A stretch of DNA of 64,000 nucleotides from Nitrospira sp. (GCA_036984305.1 BQWY01000001.1:3617501-3681500); one strand, 5' to 3'. Shown: positions 24,381-33,314, numbered from the stretch's first letter. The notes: generated by a model not told the origin, from the letters alone. Numbers and translations are program-made.

Positions 24381-24711
24381 ACCACTAAAATTAATATACC
24401 AGGGTTAATATCCAACACGTTGATTTAAATGCTTGTATTGCATGGATTCCCCAGCATGAAGATCGGGGCGGAAGGAGCCAGCTGGCCCAGAAGAAAGTCT
24501 TCCCGAGCCACGTACGAGCAGATCAAGTACAAGATCGTGGCGAGGCAGAAGTGAGCCAGGGCGTCGTATGTTTCTCACCAGCCAACGGAGCATTAATGCG
24601 AGTCGCTGATCATATCGGGAGGTCAATGCCAAATGTCCTACAAGACCGATCATTCCTGTTACCAGACTAGATTCTGGCAAGGCGCCCCATGCAAGGAGCA
24701 AATGTAACACC
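24381..24711. other. Non-coding remnant between operon promoter and IS element
   Basis: About 330 bp. A 164-residue minus-strand frame (24,405-24,899) crosses into the IS left end and antisense of its orfA, so it is not a gene. A 33-codon plus-strand frame ending RATYEQIKYKIVARQK may be debris of an older element. Confidence 0.35.
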
Positions 24712-24789
24712 TGACCTTCTCCCACAAAACTAGACCAACCAGAGCTGGAATTTTCGGCTAGACTGCGGCCCTCAACCAGGAGGGCGGGC

Positions 24790-25056
24790 ATGAAGACGAG
24801 CAAGTATTCGGAGAGCCAGATTGCGACGGCCTTACGGCAAGTGGGGGCCGGGGCGCCGATCGCCGAGGTGACGCGGAGCCTCGGGGTCAGCGAAGCCACC
24901 TACTATCACTGGAGGAAGAAGTACGGCCAGATGGCCGTCGCCGAGATCCGGCGCCTCCGGCAGCTCGAGGAGGAGAACCGCAAGCTGAAGCAATTGGTGG
25001 CGGACCTCACGCTGGATAAAGTGATTCTCCAGGAGGTGCTCGCAAAAAAGGCCTGA
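24790..25056 (+). CDS. IS3-family transposase OrfA
   Basis: An 88-residue protein with an HTH ([35 protein letters not shown]) and a leucine-zipper-like tail ([20 protein letters not shown]), the standard OrfA structure for binding the IS ends. It terminates just after a slippery sequence that allows -1 shifting into orfB. Confidence 0.9.
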   Translation: MKTSKYSESQIATALRQVGAGAPIAEVTRSLGVSEATYYHWRKKYGQMAVAEIRRLRQLEEENRKLKQLVADLTLDKVILQEVLAKKA

Positions 25057-25076
25057 GGCCCACCCGCAAGCGCGGG
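25044..25076 (+). promoter_or_regulatory. Programmed -1 frameshift site of the IS (A6G heptamer plus hairpin)
   Basis: A AAA AAG at 25,044-25,050 is the classical IS3-type slippery heptamer. A CCCGC-AAGC-GCGGG hairpin follows at 25,063-25,076. A -1 shift joins OrfA to OrfB (…[16 protein letters not shown]), producing the OrfAB transposase. Confidence 0.75.
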
Positions 25077-25079
25077 CTC

Positions 25080-25916
25080 GTGCAGGACGTGCTGGGGCAC
25101 TTTCCGATCGGCGTCCGACGCGCGTGTGGGCTCCTCCAATTACCGCGGGCCTCCTGGTACTACCGGGCGCACCGGCGCGAGGATACTGCCTTACGGCGGC
25201 GGCTTCGGGAATTGGCGCAAGCGCGGCCGCGGTTTGGCTATCTACGTCTGCATGTGCTACTGCGGCGGGAGGGCTGGCGGATCAACAAGAAACGGGTACA
25301 TCGGTTGTATCGAGAGGAAGGGCTGACGGTGCGGCTCGCGCCCCGGCGGAAACGGGCGAGTCACTTGCGCGTGGTTCCGCCGCCCCCACAGCAGGCCAAC
25401 GAGCGGTGGAGCATGGATTTTGTGGCCGACACGCTGCTGGATGGCCGGCGGTTTCGGGCGCTGACCGTCGTGGATAATTGGAGTCGCCACAGTCCCTTAA
25501 TTGAGGTGGATGTGACGTTGACAGGGGCGAGAGTGGTAAGTGCGCTCGAGCGCGTGGCCAAGCACCGCGGATATCCGCGGATGATTACCGTGGATAACGG
25601 CAGCGAATTTGCCTCAAAAGCATTGGATGCGTGGGCCTATGCTCGTGGGGTGAAGCTGGATTTCATCCGGCCCGGTAAGCCCGTGGAGAATGCGGTGATT
25701 GAGAGTTTCAACGGCCGGTTTCGTGATGAGTGTTTGAACGCGCAGGTCTTCATCTCCCTACATGATGCGCGACAGAAGATAGAAGCATGGCGGATCGATT
25801 ACAATGAGCACCGGCCGCATAGTGCGCTCGGCGATCTGACGCCTCGGGAGTTCGTCGAACGGGCGGCCAAAACCGGGCTGCACGAAGGAGCGAATTTCCA
25901 GTTTTCAGCGGTCTAG
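25080..25916 (+). CDS. IS3-family transposase OrfB (DDE integrase domain)
   Basis: A 278-residue rve-type catalytic protein. It has an N-terminal HTH_21 region ([30 protein letters not shown]), then DDE residues in [10 protein letters not shown] (Asp), TVDNGSEF (Asp) and [18 protein letters not shown] (Glu), and the terminal [11 protein letters not shown] motif. It is mainly expressed as the OrfAB fusion through the A6G shift. GTG at 25,080 is the nominal start. It appears intact, so the IS may still be active. Confidence 0.92.
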   Translation: MQDVLGHFPIGVRRACGLLQLPRASWYYRAHRREDTALRRRLRELAQARPRFGYLRLHVLLRREGWRINKKRVHRLYREEGLTVRLAPRRKRASHLRVVPPPPQQANERWSMDFVADTLLDGRRFRALTVVDNWSRHSPLIEVDVTLTGARVVSALERVAKHRGYPRMITVDNGSEFASKALDAWAYARGVKLDFIRPGKPVENAVIESFNGRFRDECLNAQVFISLHDARQKIEAWRIDYNEHRPHSALGDLTPREFVERAAKTGLHEGANFQFSAV

Positions 25917-25998
25917 TTTTTGGGGAGGTCTCAGAGCCAGGAGGTCACTTCCTCAACTTTGGTGTAACTGACGGGGGGAGGTCACACCCACATGCCCG

Positions 25999-26367
25999 AT
26001 GTGCGGCTGGCACACGACGCGACCTCTTGAGGAACTCGAGCGAGAGGAGTGCGAAGAACGCAAGAAGTACGATAGCAAAGGTGTCACGCCTCCACTTCGC
26101 GCTAGATTGGGACCACTCCTCAAACCTCCATCCGAACCACTCCCGCTTGGAATTAGCACTGCCACTTTCTTAGGTGTGTTAATCATCATGTCAGTACTTA
26201 ACTATCCAACTGGGCTTTTCAATGTAGTTCTCGCACTTCTTTCCTCTGCCGGTGTGTATTACCATTTCAAGCGCAATTACGATGCGACCTACAAAGCGTG
26301 GCGAGATTCAGCTGAGGGCGCCCAGGTATGCCCAAAGTGTTGGGCCTGCTTTCCTCAACAGCGTTAG
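25999..26367 (+). CDS. Small zinc-ribbon membrane protein, 122 aa
   Basis: A CxxC pair near the start (CPMCGW, the first Cys lying two codons before the ATG) and a second near the end (VCPKCWACF) form a possible split zinc ribbon. Two adjacent hydrophobic helices lie between (ATFLGVLIIMSVL, GLFNVVLALLSSAGVYY). The reading frame is open back to 25,972 with no start codon there, and GGGGGGAGG sits upstream, so the N-terminus may be truncated by the IS or misread at the G-run. It lies ~275 bp upstream of the TIR-NACHT gene on the same strand and may belong with it. Function unknown. Confidence 0.5.
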   Translation: MCGWHTTRPLEELEREECEERKKYDSKGVTPPLRARLGPLLKPPSEPLPLGISTATFLGVLIIMSVLNYPTGLFNVVLALLSSAGVYYHFKRNYDATYKAWRDSAEGAQVCPKCWACFPQQR

Positions 26368-26641
26368 TTCGGTGTCTCGGCGTTCTTCGTATCTGTTATC
26401 TCATGCCCTTGCGGTTCCTTCTTTAAACCAGTTCATAGGACTCGATTAAAATGGTTCCCCAGCATTATCCGGCCTAATGCAAGTATTTTCATTCCAAGGT
26501 AGACTTGACACATCTCCAGACTGGGACTAGCCTCACGCACATCATTCCCATGCACACTTAGACTTTCTGACCAGGAAACAACCTGCTAGGAAAGCGTCTC
26601 ATTAGCTAAGTGTCTAAAGGGCTAGGCTCAGGTAAGGCGCC

Positions 26642-29602
26642 ATGCAGACGGTTTTCCTCAGCTATGCTAGTCAGGACCAACAGAAAGTTGATCAGCTTGC
26701 GCATGATCTGTCCAATCAGGGAGTCTCGTACTGGCGCGATCGAGAGAAGTTGTATGCGGGACAGCGGTGGCCGAGAGAACTGGGTGAGGCCGTTGCAGAG
26801 CGTGATTGTGTGCTCCTCATATGGTCAGCGCAAGCCGCTGAATCGTACTACGTGGAATTGGAGTGGTGCACGGGGCTAGCGTTAAAGAAGGCAATCCTGC
26901 CATGCCGACTTGATGATACACCGTTGCCTGCAATCTTGAAATCGCTTCACTCCGCAGACCTCCGCCAGCCCGCCACGGCGATACCAAACGTTCTCAGATT
27001 TTTACGCAACGCTACAGTACCGAGAAATAACGAGCGCGAATCGGAGGTGATCAAGGAATTAGGGGAAATAGCAAGCAGTGATCCCAGGGAAGTGGTCGAG
27101 GCTGCACGTAGCCGATTCTTGCAACGAGAATGGATCATCAATGTCTTTGAGGGACCCGTAACGGTCATCCAAAACCCCGTCATTATAACGCCAGCCCAAC
27201 GAAGCTCGCGTGATCCTAACCTACTCACGCTCATGGCAGGTGTGAAACGGGATTGGATAGAAGGCTTTCGTAAGAATTCTTTGCATGGCGTAGTACAACT
27301 CGAGCTTGGAAAACAAACATACGATCGTGCCATTGATCACCCATTGAAGGAAATGATGGAGCTGGCGAACGAAAGTATCCAACCATTGCCACCGGGAACG
27401 CGCCTCATTGATGTCTTCAATAGTGCCGGAGGATTTCTCCTCATCCTCGGGGAACCGGGGTCCGGCAAAACAATTACGCTTCTTGATCTGACAATGGAGT
27501 TGATTACCTCGGCTGAAAGTGATCCGACCAAACCAATCCCAGTTGTTCTAAACCTCTCAACTTGGAATGAATCGGCTACTTCGTTAACCAGTTGGACCAT
27601 TGGAGAACTGAAATCCAAGTACTATGTGGGCCGACGACTTAGTGAAGCATGGCTCAAGAAGGGCCGTCTCCTTCTCCTTCTCGATGGTCTCGATGAAGTG
27701 CGAGCAAATGCCCGGGACAAATGCGTTGCAGCCATCAATTCATTTCTTGGCGAGTATACCCCCTCAGGCGTAGTGGTGGCTTGTCGTTCCAGTGAATACG
27801 AAGCCTTGCCGCTTCGCTTGAAGTTTAAGGCCGCAATTAAACTATTACCTCTCACGACCGATCAGGTCGATAATTTTCTCAAAACCGTGGGGCTTGAGAC
27901 CCTTCAAGCGGCGGTTAAAACGGATACCGCTCTGAGAGAGCTAGCTCAGTCACCACTCATGTTGAACATCCTGGTATTGGCTTTTAAAGACGAACAAAGT
28001 AGCGAGCTGGTTACGGGGGTAGACATCACACGACACGAGTTATACACGAAGATCATGAATCGTTACATTGACAAGATGTTCAAGCGAAAAGGCGAAGGGA
28101 AGCACCCCTACACGCGTGAGACAGTGATGCACAGCCTTTCATGGCTCGCCCAGCATCTAGTGGAGCGGTCACAGACGGTGTTCTTGATCGAGAGTCTTCA
28201 ACCTGATTGGCTCAGAGGCCGAATCGCATGGGCAACTTATTGGGCTGGCTCTCGTGTTGCTTGGGCAGTAGCGTACGTGCTCATCCTTGGCAGTGCCTCG
28301 CTTAGCATACTAGGCACTGGCCGTGTTCGTGAGGCAGCTTCAATATATTCACTTGTGGGAATCCCTCTCCTTTGCGGCCTTGGGATAATAACTGGTCTCA
28401 TCGATGGCAAATTGTCCGATAGGCGGCACAACCGGGGAAATGACTCAAAATGGAAGCGTTTTATATTACGCATACTGCAGTACGACATGGGCTACGTACT
28501 GATCATTCCTCTCTGTGGAATTCCTGCGTTTGCTTTTTCCGCTGGAGACATGGTCTGGCTCAGTTTAGCTTACAGCCTGGTGTATTTGGGACCAATAGCA
28601 TCGTTTCTAAGCATTCGGCGTGAAACCGTCGGTGAAATAAGAACGGCTGCCTTTGGTTGGTCTTGGAAACGCGCCGAGAAGGGTTACATTTGGACGCTGT
28701 TTGTGCTCGCTATCACATATTTTTTGATTGGCCCGCTTGTATTCGTTTACGCGGGAGATGTTCCAGGCTCCTTCCCTACGGGCTTAGCAGGGTCCTGCGG
28801 TGCACTGGCTGTCTTGGGTGGCCCCTATCTCTGGCGCCGGGTCCAGCAGAAGAAGAACGGATTGGGGGATAGTTTCCTATCAAATATCGGAATGGGCACC
28901 TGGGTGTCAGCTAGTATTAGGTTTACCTTATGCGGATACCTCGTTGGCTTGGTGATGTTGGTAGGGGTCCTTCTGTCTGGAGGAGGGCATACTCTGCTCC
29001 CCAATTTGGATCTATCTAAGATCGACATGCGCGCTATAGCCATTTTGATTGGGCTCATTGTGGTGGCTCCCATTGCGCTCTTTGTAGCAGTTGCGTGGAT
29101 GGGGTTAGCGGCCGCATCGTTTAGCGGCTTTAAGCCCAGCGCGATCGAATCAACGGCGACCCCAAATCAAGGAATAAAATCAACACTCCGTCGTGCACTA
29201 CTCACTACCATTGTTGTTTCCTTGATCAGTTCATTAATGTTTTTGGTGCCACTCTTGTTCATTTCGTGGACAGCGTCCGATAAGGAGAAATCGTTGCACA
29301 TAATACCGCTGTTGGAATGGTTATTTCTTGTAGTGACTGTTGGCCTGTGGCAGAGTACGCCGGCACTGCGCCACTATGTTCTTCGGGCTATTCTTTACTG
29401 TCAAGGACACCTCCCGCCACATTTCGTGTCTTTTCTGGATTACGCTGCCGGTCTAATATTTTTGCAGAAGGTTGGAGGAGGGTACGTTTTTATCCATCGT
29501 CTGGTGATGGAGCACTTTGCGAGTCTTGGAGGCGGGGCAGGGGCACCTCAGGTTCAGGCTACATCAATAGCAGAACTCGCAACACAGCGAGCCACATCCT
29601 AG
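26642..29602 (+). CDS. TIR-NACHT-transmembrane STAND protein (putative anti-phage effector)
   Basis: A 986-residue, three-part protein. Residues 1-~110 are a TIR domain (VFLSYASQDQQKVDQL; the catalytic-Glu region SYYVELEW, probably Glu74, fits an NADase). Residues ~255-450 are a NACHT-type NTPase: Walker A GEPGSGKT (270-277), Walker B LLLLLDGLDE (343-352), CRSSEYE sensor and SPLML. Residues ~545-960 hold about ten hydrophobic segments (VAWAVAYVLILGSASLSIL onward), so the C-terminus is embedded in the inner membrane. This replaces the LRR/TPR sensors of typical NACHT immune proteins. Its N-terminal ~165 residues resemble those of the double-TIR protein at 31,288-32,748, implying a joint function. 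A purine-rich Shine-Dalgarno (AGGTAAGG) precedes ATG 26,642. Its 3' end overlaps the convergent DUF72 gene by 44 bp. Confidence 0.85.
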   Translation: MQTVFLSYASQDQQKVDQLAHDLSNQGVSYWRDREKLYAGQRWPRELGEAVAERDCVLLIWSAQAAESYYVELEWCTGLALKKAILPCRLDDTPLPAILKSLHSADLRQPATAIPNVLRFLRNATVPRNNERESEVIKELGEIASSDPREVVEAARSRFLQREWIINVFEGPVTVIQNPVIITPAQRSSRDPNLLTLMAGVKRDWIEGFRKNSLHGVVQLELGKQTYDRAIDHPLKEMMELANESIQPLPPGTRLIDVFNSAGGFLLILGEPGSGKTITLLDLTMELITSAESDPTKPIPVVLNLSTWNESATSLTSWTIGELKSKYYVGRRLSEAWLKKGRLLLLLDGLDEVRANARDKCVAAINSFLGEYTPSGVVVACRSSEYEALPLRLKFKAAIKLLPLTTDQVDNFLKTVGLETLQAAVKTDTALRELAQSPLMLNILVLAFKDEQSSELVTGVDITRHELYTKIMNRYIDKMFKRKGEGKHPYTRETVMHSLSWLAQHLVERSQTVFLIESLQPDWLRGRIAWATYWAGSRVAWAVAYVLILGSASLSILGTGRVREAASIYSLVGIPLLCGLGIITGLIDGKLSDRRHNRGNDSKWKRFILRILQYDMGYVLIIPLCGIPAFAFSAGDMVWLSLAYSLVYLGPIASFLSIRRETVGEIRTAAFGWSWKRAEKGYIWTLFVLAITYFLIGPLVFVYAGDVPGSFPTGLAGSCGALAVLGGPYLWRRVQQKKNGLGDSFLSNIGMGTWVSASIRFTLCGYLVGLVMLVGVLLSGGGHTLLPNLDLSKIDMRAIAILIGLIVVAPIALFVAVAWMGLAAASFSGFKPSAIESTATPNQGIKSTLRRALLTTIVVSLISSLMFLVPLLFISWTASDKEKSLHIIPLLEWLFLVVTVGLWQSTPALRHYVLRAILYCQGHLPPHFVSFLDYAAGLIFLQKVGGGYVFIHRLVMEHFASLGGGAGAPQVQATSIAELATQRATS

Positions 29603-30491
29603 TTGTTATATTGGGATACTGAGTTGGCCGATCAGCCAAAATTTGAATAGTCAACGGCGCATTCCCCTCCGCCCGGTTGTTCACCAGCACGTAGGAGCGC
29701 ACGCTCTCCTTCACCGCCTGCCGTACCAGGTCCACCGCCTGGTTCCTCATTTCAGGTAATTCCTCCACGATGGCCGTATACGGCTGCGCCCGCTTCTTCG
29801 CAGCCTCGTATGACATCTGGAGGGGCGTGAGGAGGCGCACGACTGTGAAGGGCGCGGTGAATCCGCCCAGCCGTTCATGCTGCAGTGCGAGTGGCGGCAT
29901 GTAGCTCCAGTGGTTATAGACATGCGCGACCCCATGCGTGGCCAGTGTGTCGTGATACGCAGGACCCAGAAGGCCGGTATTGCGAATCTCAACGGCGTAT
30001 CGGAAGTCGCGTGGCAGCTCACTGAGGAACGCGCCCAACTTGGTGAGGAACTCTTGCGCCGGGATACCGTGGCGTTGGAACTCGAAGAGGAAGGGGCCGG
30101 TGTGCGACTGGAAGTTCGCCTCTCGGTACGGGGTTAGCACCATATCCGTGAACAACTTGGCGTCGAGGAAGCGCGGGTTCGCCTGCCCTGCCTTGGCACC
30201 GTACCGCGCCTGCTTGGCGAAGGTGGGGATGGTGATCTCCTCCCACACCTTACAGCACATCTCGAAGTCTTCGGGGACCTGCGTGGCGTTTATCGTGGGC
30301 GGGCGATAGAACGTGCTGTCATTTCCCACACAACGGAAGAGTGGCTCCCCGTCTGGGGCGTACTGCGCGTACTCCTCCAGGCACAGCTGCGAGAACTTGG
30401 ACTTGGGATACTGGCGTTTGTACACCTGCCCCTGCCAGCCTTCGTAGGTCCAGGTGGAGGTGCCGAAGCGGATAAGATTCGAGAGTGCCAC
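29559..30491 (-). CDS. DUF72 family protein
   Basis: A 310-residue TIM-barrel-like protein of the DUF72 (YecE) family, with the opening FGTSTWTYEGWQGQVYK, then NDSTFYRPPT, FEMCCKVWEEITIP, GPFLFEFQRHG, FRYAVEIRNTGLL and the closing YVLVNNRAEGNAP. The biochemical role of the family is unknown. The last ~15 codons (NITTRMWLAVLRVLLLM) are antisense to the 3' end of the TIR-NACHT gene and may be read-through past a lost native stop. It lies 19 bp downstream of the EEP nuclease remnant on the same strand, so the two were probably one operon. A second, unrelated-position DUF72 gene occurs at 55,167. Confidence 0.8.
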   Translation of the reverse strand: MALSNLIRFGTSTWTYEGWQGQVYKRQYPKSKFSQLCLEEYAQYAPDGEPLFRCVGNDSTFYRPPTINATQVPEDFEMCCKVWEEITIPTFAKQARYGAKAGQANPRFLDAKLFTDMVLTPYREANFQSHTGPFLFEFQRHGIPAQEFLTKLGAFLSELPRDFRYAVEIRNTGLLGPAYHDTLATHGVAHVYNHWSYMPPLALQHERLGGFTAPFTVVRLLTPLQMSYEAAKKRAQPYTAIVEELPEMRNQAVDLVRQAVKESVRSYVLVNNRAEGNAPLTIQILADRPTQYPNITTRMWLAVLRVLLLM

Positions 30492-30510
30492 CGTGGTTCG
30501 CCACTCGATG

Positions 30511-31224
30511 TTAGCGCAAATCCAACGTCAGCACGAACGGGCGGTGATCGGAGACACGAGGATTGGTTTGGTCCAACACCCGTGGGCTGACCTTTTTCGA
30601 CGCGTCTTTCACGGACTGGGAGATGAGGATGTGGTCGAGCTGCTGCCGGACGCCACGAAACTCGTAGGTCCACCGCGTGACCTGCTGGGTCGGGTCGAAG
30701 AACGAGTATTGCCCCGTCTCGATGAGGTCCTCCCAGATGTCATCCCTGCCACGGATGCGGCGTAGGGTGGGATCACCTCGGTCGGCATTGAAGTCCCCCG
30801 CCACGATGAGGTGAGTTCAGGCGTTCAGCGTGGGAAGGTAGTGTCGCCGCACAAACGACGCCTGCGCGAGCCGTTGCGCATCCTTCTCGTGTCCACCCAC
30901 CTCACTGGCGAAGTGCAGAACATAGAGGACGAACTGTTGCCCCCGCGCCTGGAAGGCTACACGCAGGCCCTTACTGATCCCGGTATCGTCCTCCTCCTCT
31001 GGCTCATCCAGCTCCTTGTCGTAATACTCACGCCCTGGAATCGCCCGGACGATCTCCGTGAGTGGGAACTTGGACAGAACGGCGACATGCTGCTGCGTCG
31101 TGTTGTCAGTGCAGTCGCACACCACCGCGTGGTCGCAGGTCACTCCGAGGGCCCGAATCTCAGCATTCAACTCCTCCACATCGGGCCGGTCGCCCACCTC
31201 AGTGAGGGCTAGGACATATTGCAT
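30511..31224 (-). pseudogene. Endonuclease/exonuclease/phosphatase (EEP) gene, truncated and interrupted by TGA
   Basis: One frame is open from 31,224 to 30,511 except for a single in-frame TGA at 30,817-30,819. The part before it has LTEVGDRPDVEELNAEI and VAVLSKFPLTEI; the part after has LIVAGDFNADRGDP and the terminal SDHRPFVLTLDLR. These are the EEP catalytic motifs (Glu, GDFN, SDH). The usual N-terminal strand (IATFN-type) is absent, so the gene is also cut at its 5' end. The same TGA is in both copies of the repeat, so it is a true mutation, not a copy-2 error. In the wider family these are Mg-dependent DNases or phosphatases. It is probably inactive. Confidence 0.75.
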
Positions 31225-31287
31225 TGGGAGGTAGCAAAATCCAGAAGAGAGAGAATACTGTGACGATCAGTTCCACCAGTATCGGTG

Positions 31288-32748
31288 TTACTGTTCTAGA
31301 GATTTTCTGACCAGCATATTCGGGTCTCCAAAGTGTAGGTGTTTCAGCTCCTCTGGGGGTGGTGCCTCTTGCACCGTTTCAAGCGGATGAAGCTGAAAAG
31401 CTATTTCGCCCTTCGCTTGCAAGGCGGTACGCCATTCCCAGGACACCCATGGAGAATTTTTCGCATGGTGTGACCAAAACAACAGAAATACATCTCGATG
31501 GCGGATTTCGTCATATAAGCGGGTCTTCCATTCCTCGCCTGGGGTCAACGACAAACAATCGACCCAAACATCAAGGCCCGCACTGATCGTCAGCGCAGCG
31601 ACTCGGTCCAGCACTCGTTGCCTGTCCGGTAAGGCATAGGATGCAAAGGCGGTTTGTGCGGGATGTACCGCTGTAGCCGTTGCTCTGCGGAAACTTGGCA
31701 CGCGAGAAATTTTGATGTCTAGTCGTAGCGTCGCCACAATGACATCATGTATAGACACATCATATCTAAGCGTTGTAGTGCCCAGTGGAGCATGTTGAGC
31801 GACGGTGACATCAAAATCGACTAGGCTATTCCCTCCTTCCCATGTGAAGGTTTGCCTGGGCTGCTGCACTTCCAAAAATTGACCGGAAAGCAGCACCACC
31901 ACTTCCGTCCCCCGTTTCCAGCGACAGATTTTTAGACCGAAGTGGCTAGATGAATCAGGGCATAAGGTAGCGAGCATTCTGCGGACTTTCTTCTCCAAAT
32001 CAGGCCTGTACGCTATGAACCTGGCAGTGAAGGATTGTCCTTGCCTTACTTTTTTTGGTGACGAACCACCTAATAGAACCGGTCCGGCATCACTTGGGTC
32101 GATACGGGAATCAGAAGGTGGATACCGACTTCGGCGTTTCCAAAGCTGCCACCATTTCGGCCGGAGACCAAGATATGGTACAGAGTCCGCGGGTGGCGGT
32201 GGACATCCCCTATGGTTGTAAATGTCGCTCGCCTTCCAATAGTCCTGATAGACATTGCCCTGGACACTCCAAAGCTGGTGTGCAAAGACGCTCTTCGCCT
32301 GCGCCAGCACCGGTCCCGGTTCCGTCGCGGTGATGCCGCCGAGTGCATGGATGACAGGCGCGCGCCGGTTCGTGTCTCCCGGTGCAGCAGTCCGCAGTGA
32401 ATGGACGAGGCCTTCGATGTCGCTGGCCCGGTGAGCATGAAGTGCCTTGAGCGCCGGTGCGAGCGGGGTGTCGTCCAGCAGACAAAGTACGATGGTCTTC
32501 TTGAGCGCGATGGCGGTGGTCCACTCAAACTCAACATAGTAGGAATCCGCCGCAGCCTTGGACCAGGCGAGCAGGAAGACATCCTGGTCTGCAATGGCTT
32601 CGCCCAGGACTTTCGGCCAGTGTTGCCCGCCGTAGATTTTCTCTTGGTCGCACCAGCTGGAGAGGCCCGGTGTGCTTGCGAGGTGAGTCGCCAGTTGTTC
32701 GACCAGAGGCAAGTCCTGGCGAGCGTAACTGACAAAGACTCGTGGCAT
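31288..32748 (-). CDS. Double-TIR-domain protein
   Basis: A 486-residue protein with TIR domains at both ends. The N-terminal TIR (VFVSYARQDLPLVEQLATHL; Glu in SYYVEFEW, about residue 75) closely resembles that of the TIR-NACHT protein, including the YGGQHWPKVLGEAI and LLDDTPLAPALKALHA segments. The similarity continues to about residue 165. A middle beta-rich region (LLSGQFLEVQQ, TFTWEGGNSLVDFDVTV, GTTTLRYDVSIHDV) looks like an immunoglobulin-like or binding domain. The C-terminal TIR (AFASYALPDRQRVLDRVAAL, DVFLLFWSHHAKNSPWVSWEW) again has a candidate Glu. TIR domains cleave NAD+ or make signalling nucleotides. An AAAAAAA run at 32,050-32,056 is the site of the copy-2 frameshift; copy 1 is intact. 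Confidence 0.85.
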   Translation of the reverse strand: MPRVFVSYARQDLPLVEQLATHLASTPGLSSWCDQEKIYGGQHWPKVLGEAIADQDVFLLAWSKAAADSYYVEFEWTTAIALKKTIVLCLLDDTPLAPALKALHAHRASDIEGLVHSLRTAAPGDTNRRAPVIHALGGITATEPGPVLAQAKSVFAHQLWSVQGNVYQDYWKASDIYNHRGCPPPPADSVPYLGLRPKWWQLWKRRSRYPPSDSRIDPSDAGPVLLGGSSPKKVRQGQSFTARFIAYRPDLEKKVRRMLATLCPDSSSHFGLKICRWKRGTEVVVLLSGQFLEVQQPRQTFTWEGGNSLVDFDVTVAQHAPLGTTTLRYDVSIHDVIVATLRLDIKISRVPSFRRATATAVHPAQTAFASYALPDRQRVLDRVAALTISAGLDVWVDCLSLTPGEEWKTRLYDEIRHRDVFLLFWSHHAKNSPWVSWEWRTALQAKGEIAFQLHPLETVQEAPPPEELKHLHFGDPNMLVRKSLEQ

Positions 32749-32885
32749 AGATTGCTGGCTAGGGAGACATCCCTACCACAATGTGGTAGCGGCCCAAGGG
32801 TAGCGCAACGCGTCGCAGCACTCAAGCCGCGACCAAGAAATACGGGTATTTTCCCATTTGCCTAGCGAACCATTCGACCCCTTTG

Positions 32886-33269
32886 CTAATAGTGAGCTCG
32901 TTCATTCCGTTTCATCTGAACCGAGGCTGTCAGATTCCTTTCTTCCGGTGAGTCATTCACGAACGGCAGGGGTAGCTGAAGCGGGTGCTCCTTGCGGGCG
33001 GCTGCTGCGCGACTGGGTTTTACGTACGACGACACCGGGGTGGGCATAGGCCCCTCGAACACCTCGAAGCAGGGCAGGTCCTCCTCGAATAAGTTGAGGC
33101 TATACGTCCGGCGCACCGGGGAGGCCCGCGTGAGCCATACCACGGTGAAGCACCACAGGTCCGCTGTGCGCCCGACCGTATCCACGCGGGCGAGCGTCCC
33201 AGTGGGTGCATCCCACCGGTCCACAACCACGCGCACGAGGTTGCCAACTATCACATCGCCCTTCGTCAT
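32886..33269 (-). CDS. Hypothetical island protein, ~127 aa
   Basis: I do not recognise this protein. From ATG 33,269 it begins MTKGDVIVGNLVRVVVDRWD with beta strands continuing (DLWCFTVVWLTRA, RRTYSLNLFEEDLPCFEVF), like a small barrel, and ends in a basic tail. The frame opens at a TTG at 33,314 without support. It is the last gene before the attR repeat, on the same strand as the double-TIR gene, ~140 bp away. Codon use looks like the island's GC-rich part. Confidence 0.5.
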   Translation of the reverse strand: MTKGDVIVGNLVRVVVDRWDAPTGTLARVDTVGRTADLWCFTVVWLTRASPVRRTYSLNLFEEDLPCFEVFEGPMPTPVSSYVKPSRAAAARKEHPLQLPLPFVNDSPEERNLTASVQMKRNERAHY

Positions 33270-33314
33270 GGCCCACCGGGGCGAGAGCCTGCCTGATTTG
33301 AGAGGGGGCGTCAA

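Larger units (their letters stand above)
24712..25933 (+). mobile_element. IS3-family insertion sequence, ~1,222 bp
   Basis: It has two overlapping-frame genes (orfA, orfB) with a slippery A6G between them. The terminal inverted repeats begin TG and end CA: the left end at 24,712-24,736 and the right end at 25,909-25,933 share ...AAAACTAGACC. No clear target-site duplication is visible, so it may be old or rearranged. It separates the HerA/NurA module from the TIR module. Its last 49 bp (25,885-25,933) are also the first 49 bp of the second copy of the long repeat. Confidence 0.85.

Noticed and set aside
24405-24899. 164-codon minus-strand frame
   Set aside because: Crosses the IS left end and is antisense to orfA; no family features or ribosome site.
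30817-30819. TGA as selenocysteine or recoded codon in the EEP gene
   Set aside because: The family has no selenoprotein members at that position, and the gene is also truncated at its 5' end, so simple nonsense decay is more likely.
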